A stretch of 28,164 bases of DNA from Parvularia atlantis (lineage: Eukaryota > Opisthokonta > Rotosphaerida), in the NCBI GenBank assembly GCA_943704415.1, contig CALSCO010000809.1, positions 1 through 28,164 on the forward strand, in the 5' to 3' direction. Below are positions 11,818 to 23,302 of the stretch, piece by piece. The stretch's first letter is position 1. Each line of letters starts with the position of its first letter. The position numbers and the translations under genes were made by a program. The notes beneath the pieces are model-generated. The model was not told the origin of the DNA and did no database searches. It saw only the letters and a program-made list of their open reading frames with translations.

Positions 11818-12090
11818 TCAGTGGTGGTGGTCCTTGGCGCCGCCCTGCGCCTTTTTGCGCTCGGCCTCGACCTCGTGCTCTGCGGCGCCCGTCAGCACAC
11901 GCGGTGTGCAGAGAGCGCGCCGCACGCACTGATGTGCGGGTACTCGAGCGTGTAGCCGAGCAGGCCCACGGCGCTGTGCGTCGCCGTGCCGCGTCAGTCG
12001 AGTGCGCGCGCCGGGCGCGCCTTCGACAAACAGCATGATGTGGTAGATCGGTTTGGCCGAGTTGTTCGCGTAGCCCAGCCGCGAGAACAT
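11818..12090 (-). CDS. ATP synthase subunit f-like small membrane protein
   Basis: Probable inner-membrane subunit f of the mitochondrial F1Fo ATP synthase (yeast Atp17). The pieces NNSAKPIYHIMLF and VGLLGYTLEYPHI match in order and spacing the yeast segment with GKPLWH and GYSMEY. A charged tail EVEAERKKAQGG ends in three His. Exon 3 is 11818-11879, exon 2 11930-11973; exon 1 begins at 12090 and ends near 12017-12028. The first intron has no GT donor in the right phase, so a GC donor or a sequence error must be assumed. The N-terminus is shorter than in yeast; an upstream exon (ATG near 12212) is possible. About 60 residues. Confidence 0.62.
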   Translation of the reverse strand: MFSRLGYANNSAKPIYHIMLFVEGAPGARTRLTRHGDAQRRGPARLHARVPAHQCVRRALCTPRVLTGAAEHEVEAERKKAQGGAKDHHH

Positions 12091-12237
12091 GGCTGCTGCT
12101 GCTGCCTCTGCTGCCGGCGGCCTGCCGCGTGCCGTGCCGCACGTCAGTGACGAACGGTCAACGGCGCGCGTCGCCGCGAGCGTCGCGGGAGGCGCGCGAC
12201 CACAGCACGGCCATGCTGGCAATCTCTGCTCCGCGCG

Positions 12238-12838
12238 ATGCGGCGCAGACAGCATGCCGCGGTCGATGCGCCCCACGCGGCAGCCGACGACGGGCCCCCC
12301 ACCGCCGAGCCGCCGCCGGTCAACGTGCGCGTGATGGAGCGTGCGCCGACGCTGCTCGAGGCCGTTGTCGGTGCGCGGTGCTCGTCGATGCCGCGCACAA
12401 CGTGCTGACGGCGCGCAAATAGCCTTCGCCGTGCTCGCGCTCGCCATCGTCGCCTTTGCGCTGCTCAACAACGGCGTCGCCAAGCGGCCCAAGACCGTCG
12501 ACGGCCTGCCGTTCGTGAGCGAGCGCGAGCTGCTCGCGCACGATGGATGGGTCGCGCTTCTCGGCGTCGCGTACGACGTCGGCGAGCGCTTCGACGGGCC
12601 CGGTGAGTGCCGCGGGCGCGACTGCTCGGCCGCGTTCGCCCTCGACCGCTGGGAGCCGGCCGACGGCGCGCACCTGGCGCAGATCGAGCGCGAGCCGCGC
12701 CTCGTGATTGCACTGCTGCGGCGTGCCGCGGCGTACGACGCGGTGCACACGCGCGTCGCCTACGTCGAGGGCCCGTTCTTCACCAAGCGCGGCCTACCGA
12801 CGTCGCTGCGCTCGCGCCTGCTCGCGGCCGGCAGGTAG
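12238..12838 (+). CDS. Cytochrome b5/MAPR-like membrane-anchored protein
   Basis: Exons 12238-12370 and 12423-12838 give 182 residues. A basic, Ala/Pro-rich N-terminus (about 44 residues) leads into one membrane segment, FAVLALAIVAFALL. Then comes a segment with the order of the MAPR family: FVSERELLAHDG, VALLGVAYDVGERFDGPG, and GRDCSAAFAL, comparable to the progesterone-receptor membrane component, which binds haem. The haem-contact tyrosines of that family are only partly present. The rest (to FTKRGLPTSLRSR) has no clear match. The intron is 52 nt, phase 1. The start is the first ATG in frame and lies 147 bp from the divergent Atp17-like start; an inner Met at residue 33 is possible. Confidence 0.72.
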
Positions 12839-12917
12839 CGCCGCGTGACCTGGCGCACGTGTAACATGTACAGCAGTGCACGCAGTAATGGCGTGGCAGA
12901 AGGCGCCGCTCGAGCGC

Positions 12918-15900
12918 TCAGCTGAGGTCAAAGCCCGCGTTGGACTCGATCGCGTAGAGCAGCTTCTCGCGCAGCACGCGCTCGTTGTCGTACGCCGGCA
13001 GCTTGAGCAGGTTGAAGCACGTCGACGCGGTCGGCAGGCGCTCGACATCGGTGACTGCGCATGAGCAGTGAGCGCCGCACAGAGCAGGTCGAGGCCGAGG
13101 CGCACGCACCCGCCTGGATGCACAGCGGTGGCCGGATCTGCGAGAAGCCGAGCAGGGGCGGCCGCGAGCACGACGTGACGAACCTCAGGAACTGCCGCCG
13201 CTGCTCCTCCGTGAACGTCTCAAGCACACGCCAGAGCAGCTGCACGGTCGCGTGGTCGCGCGAGTACCCGCCGCTGTAGGTCAGGTGCTTGCGCATGTCG
13301 TCCATATCGATCGGCGTGTCGACGCCGCCGATGAGCATCTGCAGCTCGTGCTGCGGCCGCCCGTGCAGGCGCGTGAGTGCTGCGCCGCTGCGCGATAAAG
13401 GCTGCACGCGCGCGCACCGGGCCAAACAGCCGCAGCAGGTTTGGGTCGACGATCTCGGCCAGGCCACTCATAAACGCCATCGACGACGCGTCAATCTGTG
13501 TGCGCTATCAGCCACGGGTGCTCACGCAGCGCGATCGTACGCGCGACGCACCTGCGAGTTGAGCCGGTAGAACGCAACCAGGTGCGCGTAGTATACGCGG
13601 TTGCTGTTGGTCACGGGAACGTTGCGCCCGTTCGGCACCAGCTCAACCACGCGGTTGCCCGGGCCTGGCGCGGCGTCAGCCCCGCGTCTGCTTCCACGGC
13701 GTCCCTCCGGCCAGCGCACCGCCGTCGCCGATCGTAAAGTCGAGCCCAAAGTCGCGCACGTTGCCCTCGTAATTCTTCATCTTGAGCAGGTTCGTGTACA
13801 GCTCCGGGTCGAGCGACGGCAGGTCGTCCACTGCGTGTGCGTGCTGGTCAGCGCCCGCTTATCGTCTTTGCCGGCGCCGCGCGGCTCACGGTGGTTCTGC
13901 CGCCCGAGCATGCGATTGAGGAAGAAGCCGGCGAATGGCACCTCGACCAGGATGCCCTCGAGCAGCACCTTGCCAAACAGGCGCCCGATGAACTGCATGT
14001 GCTCGCGGTGCTTGGCTGCGGGCGCAGCTTCAGCCACTGCGCCCCCGCCGGCCGACCGCGCGCACGGTCGCTCTGGTGCGCGTGCGGGTTCGGGTACAGC
14101 TGGTGCGCGGGCGTCGTCAAGAACAGGCCGCGCGCGGGGTCGAACGCCTCTTTGACGAGCCTGCGACACGGTGTCAAGTGCGATCGCTGATGCGCGAGCC
14201 AGACGCACGTCGTCACAAACTCCTTGAACACGCCTGTGCACGCGCGGTGTAGCGTCTCAGTGCCTGCACCGGAACGGCAAGCCGCACCGCGCACCGCCGC
14301 CGTCCACGCCGGCCTCCGTCAGCCCGTTCTCGTCCACGAAGCTGATCTGCACGCGGTTGCGCAGGTGCTTGCCTGGCCGCGCCGGCGCGTCAGCCGCCAC
14401 CGCTAGGGGCCCTCCCCCTCCGCGCGCACCGATCGGGTTGAGCTGGTCAAAGCCGTCCTCAAACACGTGATCGCGGCGGATGGTCACGGTCCGCCCGTAG
14501 CCGAGCACGCGGTCAAACTCGCTCACGTGTACGCGGATGCACTGCTGGAACAGGCTCACGCGCGTCTCGAACGGGACCATAAACGGCACGCGCTTGAGCA
14601 CCTCGATAAGCGTCTGGTCGTTGCGGCGCTGCTGCTCCTGCCGACGCCGCCGCCGTCATCAGCGAGACAAGGCCAGCCAGGAGCATGCGCGCGCACCGAC
14701 GTCGGGCGCGGAGCAGCGGCCGCCATGGTGCCGTCGCGCGCGTCCGACCACCACGAGAGCACCTGCTCGATCAGCGCCGGGCTGAGCGCGGCCGACGAGA
14801 AGTCGGCCATGGCAATCCACATGTCGTCCGCCATGAGCGGCCGGCGCGTGTGCCGCTCGTACAGGCGCGTAAGCAGCGCGGTGACCGACGCGCGCAGCGT
14901 TCCGACCGACATGTGTGTGCCAGCGACGGCGCTGCTCTCGCGCATAGCCATATCGCCGCGCAGCAGCCGCCAGACAAGCACCTGCGCGGGCGCGCGTCAA
15001 TTGTGCAGGCAGCAGGCGCTGTCTCGCGTCACGCCTTGATCGCCAGCGTCAGGTCCACGAACGACAGACCGCCCGAGCTGGCGCGCTGCTGCTGCTGGTG
15101 GAACTCGTGGTCGCTCAAGGCGCGCAGGAGGTGGTTGAGGCAGAGCACGAGCAGACCGAGCACCGACCAGAAAGTGCGGCCGCCCTCGCTCGTGTCTGCG
15201 CGCACGCGGTGAGGTGAGCACACACACGGGGCGATGCCGGCCAGCAACGCACCGCTCAGCAAAGCGTCCGTGCGCACCGAGTCCTGCTGCACCGTCGCCC
15301 AGAGCGGGTGCGTGCGCACGACACGCCACAGCAGGCTGACCCACTGCGTCCAGTCGGAGAAGACGAGAAAGTTGAGTACCTCAAACGACAGCGACGTCCA
15401 GCGCGTGCACAGCGTCGTGAGCAGAGAGGAGCACGCGACCATGCCGGCAGCCGCGAGCCTGCGCGCAGTGCCGTGAGCCGCGTGCGCTCGCAAGCCGCTC
15501 ACACTGAGCAGAACGCACGATGGCGCCACGGCGCCCGCGTCCGTCAGCAGCGTGCGCAGGAGCGCCAGGTGGCCCGGCTCGAGCAGCATGCGCAGCTGCG
15601 CGACGAGCGCAGGGTCGACCGGTGCGAGCGGCTGCGACGTCTGCATGTGCGCGTCGTCCTCGTCGTCGTCGTCGTCTGCGCCCACGCGGCCGTCAGCAGG
15701 CGAGCACCCTGGCATGCGCAAACGCGTGCGCGCACCTTCAGCGTTGTCGTCGTCAAGGTCGTCCGCGACAGTGCGCTCCTTCGAGCGCCCGATCACGGTC
15801 AGTGCGTTGGTCGGCAGGCGCGGCAGCAGCACGGCGACGAGCGCGGCGTAATCGGCCTTGCAGCGTGCGCGTGTGTCAGCGTGCGATGCCGTGCGCCACG

Positions 15901-17240
15901 CAGGATCTCACCAAGTCGGCATACGTCGGCTTGGTGCGCGCGTTCATGAGCGCGATCACGTTGGCGAGCGTCGCGATCGACCGCAAGGTCTGCGCCGGTG
16001 CAGGCGACCCGCTGTTGGCGTGCGAGCCGTCAAGCAGCGCCACCGGCGACAAGGCCGCACCTGAGCTGCCGCGTCCACAGGGGCAGGAGCGACGGCAGCG
16101 GCAGCCCCTGCGCTAGCCGTGCAAAGTCGTCGGCATGCAGCAGGCGCCGGGGCAGGAGCGGCACGGCGAGGAAGTTGTCGAGCAGCGAGCCGGCGATGAC
16201 CTCGCGCGCCGACACGTCGGACGTGGCGAGTAAGTCGGCCGCGGAAGCGAGCAGCACCGCCATCGCGACGGGCAGCGGTGCCGTGAGCGGACCCTGCCGG
16301 CGCTGTCAGCCGTAGACACCGCAACCAGCGACTGTGCGCCGCACCGCGATTGTGCTGTTGGACATCGCGCGAACGGCAGGACGGGCGAGCAGGCGGCGGC
16401 CGTTGGCCAGCTGCGCGTCTCTGCGCGCAGCACCGTCGGCGCACGCAGCAAGCAGCACGGCGCACGCATCGCACCGCGACAGCAGGCCCTCGGCAGCGCC
16501 CGGTGCGCCCGTCAGCGCGAACAGCAGCTGGCGCACGGCCACATCGTCCTCGCGTACGAGCGCCTCGAGCGCGATGTCAGCGAGTCGGCGCGCGAGGTGC
16601 GCGTGCGCGTCGAGCGCCACTGCCGCACGGTGCAGTGCCCAGTTAACGTCGCCGCCACGACCTCCCGCGCTCGCGCACCGCGCAGCCACCGCGGGTCGAC
16701 GAGGCGCTCTGCCAGGCGGCGGAGGCGCGCGCGGTCGACCGCCGGGTTGTAGACGAGCACGAGCGTGCGCACGGCGAAGACGACGTCTGCGGCGCGGCGC
16801 GGCGCGTGAGGGAGACGAGGCGTGTTGTGTGCCGCCGCGCACCGCCTGCGTCATCGCCCTGGGCACGCGCGTCGTACTCGCGCCGCAGCGAATGTGTCAG
16901 CCATCTGCACGCGCGCCGCGCGCGGTAGAAGCGCTGCGTGGCCGCGTGAGCAGCGCGGCACCAGCGGGCGCCCTCGCGCGCACGGCACCTGCAGCCGCTC
17001 GGCCGCCTTGAGCTGGCGCCGCTGCAGGTCGCGCTGCTGCCTGGCCTGGCGCGGTGCGGCGGCCGCTCGCGTCAGCCACCGAGCGGATCAGCGCCGTGGC
17101 GAAAAACGCGGCACGGCGCGTGGCGCGGGTGGGCGGCGCACCAGCTGCGTCTGCAACAGCAGCTGCGCCTTGCTGTCCTCCTTGCGCGAGCTGCCGCGGA
17201 GCGAGACCGGCGTGCGCGTGCGGTGTGACCCGTCGAACAT
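12918..17240 (-). CDS. HUL5: HECT ubiquitin ligase, Hul5/UBE3C type
   Basis: Proteasome-associated E3/E4 enzyme that extends ubiquitin chains and clears misfolded proteins. Twenty-one exons: 12918-13054, 13110-13350, 13418-13495, 13552-13664, 13720-13830, 13890-14015, 14066-14160, 14209-14233, 14295-14372, 14430-14637, 14697-14981, 15035-15458, 15519-15675, 15736-15856, 15912-16011, 16061-16293, 16345-16619, 16679-16786, 16843-16933, 16989-17045, 17142-17240. The 1053 residues compare with 1083 in human UBE3C. The N-terminus ([15 protein letters not shown], then an IQ-like basic helix), [50 protein letters not shown] and [14 protein letters not shown] all match. The catalytic Cys1021 is 32 residues from the end, as in human. 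A 25-nt exon, an acidic Asp run near 15650-15675 and a likely GC donor at 15034 are notable. Confidence 0.97.
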
Positions 17241-17261
17241 GAGATTGAAAAGTGCGGCGTT

Positions 17262-17286
17262 CAGTTCTCAGCGTCAGTTCTCAGCG
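17262..17286. repeat. Small tandem duplication between two genes
   Basis: CAGTTCTCAGCG is present at 17262-17273 and 17275-17286, with a further GTTCAGTTC beside it, in the 69-bp spacer between the phosphoesterase stop and the Hul5 start. The spacer is otherwise too short to hold anything but the Hul5 promoter. Confidence 0.85.
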
Positions 17287-17309
17287 TTCAGTTCGCGACA
17301 CACACGACG

Positions 17310-19227
17310 TCACTCGGGGCGCTCGTCGGCCGGGTACATCTCGCGCCCGAAGAAGCGGTTGATGTACTTCTGCGTCAGGCGCGAGCCCTCCATCACCGTG
17401 AGCGCGCGCGCCGGCAGCAGCTCGCCGTTGACTGCCGCCGCGATCTCGGTGATCTCGCGCTGCAGGCCCGACTGCAGCTCCTGGCCCGTGATGAGCTTGC
17501 GGTGGCCGAGCGACACGACCGGCGGCAGCGTCAGCGGCGTGTCCGTGCGCGGCGCGGTCACATTGGCCCAGAGGTGCTCGAACGTGCCTGATACTCGCGC
17601 GTGTCAGCAGCAACCGACCGCCGCCGCACGCGCCGTCGGCAACACGCACCGGCCCACTCGTCGCGGCGCGTGAGGAACTCGTCCGTGTTGAACATCTTCT
17701 TGAGCGTGGCCGGGATGCTCGCGTGGTCGTACTGGCTGTCTGGGAAGGGGCCGGTGGGCTCGTGCACGACTGTGCCGCGCGGGATCCACGGGCTGATCAT
17801 GATCGTGGGCACGCGCGGGCCGAGGTAGTCAAACTTGCACGGCGGGTTCTCCGACTCGAGGCCGTCCGGGTTGGGCACGCCGCGCGTCGGGATGGGCACG
17901 TGGTCAAAGAAGCCTGCGCACCAGCGTGTCAGCCGCGCCGACCACGCTGTGTGCGCGAGGCCACACCGCCGTGCTCGTCGTAGGTGATGATAAACAGGGT
18001 CGACTCCCAGATGGGCGACGCGCGCAGAGCCTCGTAGACGTCCTTCATGAGCTGCTGGCCGAGGCTCACGTCGTGGTCTGCACGCAGGCGTCAGTGCGGC
18101 CAGCAGGAGCGGGGCGGGACGGCGCGCACCGGGATGGTCGTCGTTGGGCGGGTTGAACGGCAGATAGCCGTAGCGCGGGTCGATGTGCGTGAACACAGGC
18201 AGGTTGCCGACCTTGACGTGCTCGAAAAAGTCGTTGAGGTGGTGGAACTTGCCGCGCGCGTCCTGCCGGCGCACGTCCTTGAAGACCAGCGGCGTCGGCG
18301 CCTCGAGGAAGTAGCTGACCCAGTCGTGGCCGGCGTCGTTGAGCGCGCGGAAGATGGAGCGCTGGGGGAAGCCGAGGATGATCGGGAGCACGTCATTGGT
18401 GGCGAGGCCGTTGGACGTGGCCGACATGGCGTAGTAGCGGTTGGGCATGGTCGGGCCCGGGTGCGAGCAGTACCTGCGTGCGGGCCGCGTGAGTGCCGCC
18501 TGCGGCCGCGGGGCGCGCGCACATACCACTTGTCAAACACAGCAAACTCGCGCGCCAGCGTCGACGAGACTGGCAGCGCCTCCGGGTCGAAGCAGCTGCG
18601 CGGGCAAGCCGGTCAGCGCCTTCGCCGTGCACCATCCGCACAACGCACTCCATGACGTCGCGGCCGCGGCCGCGGTGCTTGCGCTCGTAGTTGATCACGA
18701 AGCCTGCGGCGACCCGCCTCGTCAGCCCCGCGCCAGCAGCACGGCGGCTCCCGCGCACCGTTCATGACCGGCTCCTGCGCCGTCGAGGCCGCCTCGTCGC
18801 CGTACGCCTGCTCGAGCACGTCGCCGACGCCATGGCCGGGATCTGGGTCTGTGCGCAACGCGTTGCTGTCAGCCGCAGTGGGCCGGTCGCGCGTCTGACG
18901 CACCCGTGATGTACTGCGCCTGGTTGGTCACGTAGATCCTGCGCCGCGGCGCCGCGTCAGCCCGCCGACAAGCACGAGGGCCGCGCGCACGCACCGCTCC
19001 GAGGTCTCGTCAAACGGGTCGAGCAGGTTGTACTCGGTGCCGTTGACGCCGTCGATCTCGGGGTTCTCACGGCGGAGCCAGCCGAGCATGTGGTCGAACG
19101 AGCGGTTCTCCTGCATCAGCAACACGACGTGGCGGATCGGGCCGGTCACGCGCTGCGCCGTGGCGCCGCCGGCGGCCGCGAGGAGCAGCAGCGCCGCGGC
19201 GACGGCGAGGGACGCGCGGCTGGCCAT
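17310..19227 (-). CDS. Secreted phosphoesterase (phospholipase C/acid phosphatase family)
   Basis: Member of the family shared by bacterial phospholipase C, plant NPC enzymes and fungal acid phosphatases; hydrolyses phosphate esters outside the cell or in the secretory route. Exons 17310-17587, 17650-17913, 17967-18077, 18130-18473, 18527-18595, about 18631-18703, 18759-18848, 18904-18938 and 18995-19227 give about 498 residues. A signal peptide ([18 protein letters not shown]) precedes [18 protein letters not shown], the N-terminal active-site motif; [23 protein letters not shown] and TYDEHGGFFDHV follow in family order. The join before CFDPEALPV is unclear: the visible GT donor at 18632 gives the wrong phase, while a GC donor two bases on keeps the frame. 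The C-terminus shows no membrane anchor. Confidence 0.92.
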
Positions 19228-19282
19228 AACTTGGTTGAGGTGGGCACGATGCGCTTCACAATCGTATCGGGCACTTGACGAG
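19228..19282. promoter_or_regulatory. 55-bp divergent promoter, phosphoesterase / ITFG1-like
   Basis: Only 55 bp lie between the two start codons, both of signal-peptide proteins. No TATA box or known site is visible. The promoters must overlap or reach into the neighbouring coding DNA. Confidence 0.6.
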
Positions 19283-22226
19283 ATGCCGGCGAGGCTGCTG
19301 CTGCTCGGGCTGCTCGGGCTGCTCGCGGCGGTTGCGGCCGGGGCGCGTGCGGCGGCGCCCTCCGCGGCGCAGCTGCGCGCGGCCGAGGGCACGTTCCTCG
19401 CGCTCGACAGCGCGAAGCTCGGCGTCGCCGCCGGCGCCGTCGTGGCCGCGCTCGGCGACGTCAACGGCGACAAGTAGTTGCGTGCGCGCGTGGCACGGGC
19501 CGGCCCTGACGACGCTGACGTGCGACGGACGGGCGCGCACAGCACCGACGTCGCCTGGGTCGACACGCAGACGGGCTGCGTGCGCTTCGCGCTCTGGCGG
19601 CACGGTGCGCGTGCGCTCTTGCCGGTGCGGGACGCGCTGCTGACGAGCAACGCAGACACGTTCGCGTTCGAGAGTGAGCCGTACGCCGTGTGCGCCTCGG
19701 CGGGGCAGGTCGTGTGGAACGTGCTGCTGGTGCGTGTGGGCCGGCCACCACCGTGCCGCGCGCGTCTTGAGCGCTCTCGCGCAGACCGACCTCGACTATG
19801 ACGGACGGCTCGACGTCGTGCTTGCGACGACCGCGCCGCTTGACGAGCCGTGGGGCGGGCGGCGGCACCTGCCCGTGCGCCTGTGCCTAGTGGCCGGGCA
19901 GCAGCTCGCCGGCAGCACCGCTGCGATGGCCTGCACGCGCTTCCTGCCGGACGATGACCCCGCGGGCGACCTGCTCGGGCAGTACACGGCCGTGAGCGTC
20001 AACGGGCAGATGCGCGCCGACCTCTTCGGGCCGACGGACGGCTCGCGTGGCAACGCCAATCATGCGCTCATCTCGCTCGACACGGCCACGCGCCTGCTGT
20101 GGAGGTGCGAGGCCTGTGCCGCGCCGTCTCGTCCGACACGCGAGGCGCACACGCAGGCGCCAGACGTCGCCCTTCGCCGGCGCGTGCTCGATCGCCGCGG
20201 CGCACTCGAACGCGTTCGTCGACGTCAACGGCGACTGCGCCGCGGGTGTGCACGTGTGGGGGGGCCCCGCGCTGCCGCTCGCGCTTGACGCGCGCCGCGC
20301 AAGACCTCGTGCTTACCTGCGCGCCCACGTTCACGGGCGACAGCTGGACGTCGGCGCTCGAGGTTTGGCTCGCGCGGCCCGGCAGCGACGCTCTGGCGTA
20401 CGAAAAGGGTGCGGCGGTGCTGATCGCGCGGCGCATCGGGCCGGTGAGCTTCGCGGACGTCGGTGCGTGAGCGCTTCGGTGTCGTTCAGCGCTGATGACG
20501 CGGTCGCGAGCGCAGACGGCGACGGCGACTATGACATCGTCTACGTCGCGTGTGCGGACCAGGGCGAGAACACGGTGCGTGCGGTGCGGTGCGGTGCGGC
20601 GCGGATCGTCGCGTTAACCGGGCGCGCGCCAGACGTGCGACACGGGCAGCGAGCTGTACGTGCACTACAACGAGCAGCGCCCGTTGTGCGCGTCGGGCGT
20701 CGACGCGTCGGCGTGCCGCGCTGAGACGGAGCTGTGCGTCGCCGACGCCTCGTTCCATTTTGGCGCGGCCGTGCGTGTGCGTGCGCACTTTGTCGTCGCT
20801 CGTGCGTGTCTTGCGCTGACCTGTCCGGTCGCGCAGTGGCTGCTCGACGACGGCGCGGCAACGGAAGAGCCCGAGCTTGTGCTGCGGCAAAGTGTGCCAG
20901 GCCCATCGTCGTCGCTGCCGACGCCGCTGCCGGTCCGGTGGGGTGCGCTGCCGCCGTCCGCTGCGGCTGCGGAACTCGCGCGACTGATGCGGCGCCGGCG
21001 TGCAGGCGACTACAACATGGACGGGTTTCCGGACGCGCTTGTGACCGTACGCGTGGGTGAGGTGCGCTGCTGCTGCTGCTGCTGCTGCTTCTGCGGCTGC
21101 TCGATGGCGTGCGCTTGCTGACGCGGTGCGCAGGATACGCGCGTGCGCCTGCTCAGGTCGACGGCGTGCGGGTCCGCCTGCCCGTTCGGCGCGAAGCGGT
21201 GCGCTGCAGTGCGCGCAGTGAGCGTCACAAGGCATTGACGCGGCGGCGACGGCGCAGGCGTCTCGTGGTCGATGCCGACGCCACGGCCGCGATCACGTCG
21301 TTGCCGCGCGCGCTGTCGGCCTTCTTCCTCGACCTCGACGAAGACGTGCGTTGCCTCTCAGCGTGCGGCACGGCTAAACACGTGGCGCCGCGCGCGCAGG
21401 GGCGGTTGGACGTGCTCGCAACGGTGCTGACAGCCGAGGGCCAGGTTGCGACGGTGGCGTTCTACAACAACATCTACGAGGACGCGTTCTTCATGAAGAC
21501 GCTGGGCCTGAACGGCATCTGTCTGCAGAACTGCGGCATCGCAGTGCAGCCCGTGGGCGTGAACGAGCCCGGCGTGACCGTGCGCTTCCTCGTGACGGAC
21601 GCCGAGGGCGTCAAGCGCATCGTGCAGGGTGCGCGTCGGCGCCCTTGACGAGTGCGCGGGGCATTGATGGTCCCTGTGCGCGTGCGCCCCAGGCTCACAG
21701 CTGACGCAGTTCTGCTTTGGCGCGTTGCTCACGCCGTACGTTGCGTACGGGCTCGGGCGGACCAACTCGTACATCGACCAGTTTGCCGTCGGGCTGCCGA
21801 TGGTTGCGGTGCGGCGTGCCCCTGTGTGGCGCGCGCGCGGCGAGGCTGATGTGCTGGCTGCAGCGCCCGCACTACCACGTCTGGAACGGCATCATCCCAA
21901 ACTCGCAGCTCGTCATCAGCCCCTCGCTGGACGAGAGCGGGTGCGGCCCGGGAGCGCCCGCCAGTTGCTACGGACTGACGTCGGCGGCGCAGGTGGCAGA
22001 TGGAGCTCTACATCCTGCCGTCGGTGTACTCGGGGTGGGTCGCGCTCGCGCTGCTGGTGACGACGGTCGTGCTCGTGCTCGTCGTCGCGGCGCTGCACTG
22101 GCTCGAAGTGGTGCGCTGTGCCTGCTGCGGGCGTGCCGACCGTGCTGACGTGCACCACACGCGCAGCGGCAAGACGCGCGCGAGCGGCGCGGCGCGCTCA
22201 TGTTTGTCAACTTTGACGTGTTCTGA
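19283..22226 (+). CDS. ITFG1/TIP-like FG-GAP membrane glycoprotein
   Basis: Homologue of human ITFG1 (TIP, LINKIN), a type I membrane protein with an integrin-like FG-GAP propeller. Seventeen exons: 19283-19473, 19543-19604, 19656-19729, 19785-20104, 20157-20245, 20304-20462, 20516-20574, 20633-20770, 20837-20942, 21006-21061, 21134-21198, 21258-21345, 21400-21628, 21693-21802, 21864-21940, 21993-22110, 22167-22226; 666 residues (human 612). A signal peptide opens it. Ca-binding-like DxDxDG blades: DVNGDNTDVAW, LDYDGRLDVV, VDGDGDYDIVY, GDYNMDGFPDALV. Family-specific stretches: FYNNIYEDAF, YGLGRTNSYIDQFAVGLP, NGIIPNSQLVI. Near the C-terminus is one membrane segment (ALALLVTTVVLVLVVAALHW), then a short basic tail. 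The exon 8-9 intron (66 nt) is stop-free and in frame. Confidence 0.94.
21066..21089 (+). repeat. (GCT)8 repeat in an intron
   Basis: Eight GCT units just after the donor of the 72-nt intron between exons 10 and 11 of the ITFG1-like gene. It makes that intron one of the longer ones in the gene. Confidence 0.92.
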
Positions 22227-22261
22227 GGCGCCGCGGGACATGTATTGCGTGCATGTACAGC

Positions 22262-23302
22262 TCATATGGACTGCGGCGGGAGCAGCAGCACCTTGCCGGT
22301 CGTCTTGCGCGACTGCAGCGCGACGTGCGCGTCGGCCGCCTGGGCGAGCGGCAGCTGCAGGCCGATGGTGACCTTGAGCTTCTTCTCGGCGACCCACTGC
22401 AGGACCTCGCCCGACCGCCAGTCAAACTCGCGCTGGTCGGCCGTGTACGCGTGCAGCACGGGGCGGGTGAGGAAGAGCGAGGCCGGGCTGAGGCGGAGCA
22501 GATCGAACGGCGGCACGACGCCGCTCGACTGGCCAAACATGACGAGCATGCCGCGCGGGCGGAGGCTCTTGACGCTGCGGTCGAACGTGTCCTTGCCGAC
22601 CGAGTCGTACACGACGTCGACGCCGCGGCCGTCGGTGAGGCGGCGCACCTCGGCGTCAAAGTCGGGCACCTGCGAGTACAGGATGACCTCGTCGGCGCCG
22701 GCTGCGCGGGCCAGCGCGGCCTTGTGCTCGGTCGAGACCGTGCCGATGACGCGCGCGCCAGCCATCTTGGCCTGCTGCACGAGCAGGAGGCCCGTGCCGC
22801 CCGCGGCCGCGTGCACGAGGCAGGTGTGGCCGGCCTTGAGCTCAAACGTTGAGCGGGTGAGGTAGTGCGCGGTCATACCCTGGAGCAGCCCCGCCGCGGC
22901 CTCGTCCGCGCGCACGCCCGCAGGCACCTTGACGGCGCGCGCGGCCGGGCAGACCGAGTACTGGGCGTAGGTGCCGCGCGCGGCCGTCGTCACGATGCGG
23001 TCGCCCACGGCCACGCCGCTGACGCCCGCGCCCAGCGCCGTGACCACGCCCGCGCCCTCGGCGCCGGGGATGGCCGGCAGCTCGACCTTGTACAGGCCCT
23101 CGCGCTGGTACGTCTCGATGTAGTTGACGCCGGCAACCTCGACGCGGAACTGAACCTCGCCGGCGCCGGGCGCGGGGTGGGGCACCTGCTCGACGCGGAG
23201 CACGTCGGGGCCGCCGACGGCGTGGAAGCGCACGGCGGTCATGAGCGCGGTCTCGGAAGCCATGGTCGTGAGGTGGCGGGCCGTGCGCAGGACGCGTTGC
23301 AT
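22262..23302 (-). CDS. ZTA1: NADPH:quinone oxidoreductase (zeta-crystallin family)
   Basis: Medium-chain dehydrogenase/reductase that reduces quinones with NADPH. One uninterrupted frame of 346 residues. Family marks: AVRFHAVGGPDVLRVE, the domain 1 stretch ELPAIPGAEGAGVV, AQYSVCPA, the nucleotide-binding region LVHAAAGGTGLLLVQQAK, the motif VVYDSVGKDTFDRS shared with yeast Zta1, FGQSSGVVPPFDLLRLSP, and SRKTTGKVLLLP at the end. No zinc-binding cysteines are seen, as expected for this subfamily. The first 13 residues are basic (MQRVLRTARHLTT) and could be a targeting leader; the Met at residue 14 is the alternative start. It is the only conserved gene here without an intron. Its stop faces that of the ITFG1-like gene 35 bp away. 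Confidence 0.95.
   Translation of the reverse strand: MQRVLRTARHLTTMASETALMTAVRFHAVGGPDVLRVEQVPHPAPGAGEVQFRVEVAGVNYIETYQREGLYKVELPAIPGAEGAGVVTALGAGVSGVAVGDRIVTTAARGTYAQYSVCPAARAVKVPAGVRADEAAAGLLQGMTAHYLTRSTFELKAGHTCLVHAAAGGTGLLLVQQAKMAGARVIGTVSTEHKAALARAAGADEVILYSQVPDFDAEVRRLTDGRGVDVVYDSVGKDTFDRSVKSLRPRGMLVMFGQSSGVVPPFDLLRLSPASLFLTRPVLHAYTADQREFDWRSGEVLQWVAEKKLKVTIGLQLPLAQAADAHVALQSRKTTGKVLLLPPQSI

Noticed and set aside
15236-15275. A very short intron in Hul5 ending in GCGCAG near 15210
   Set aside because: The possible GT-AG unit is about 30 nt, and removing the 32-nt version would break the frame.
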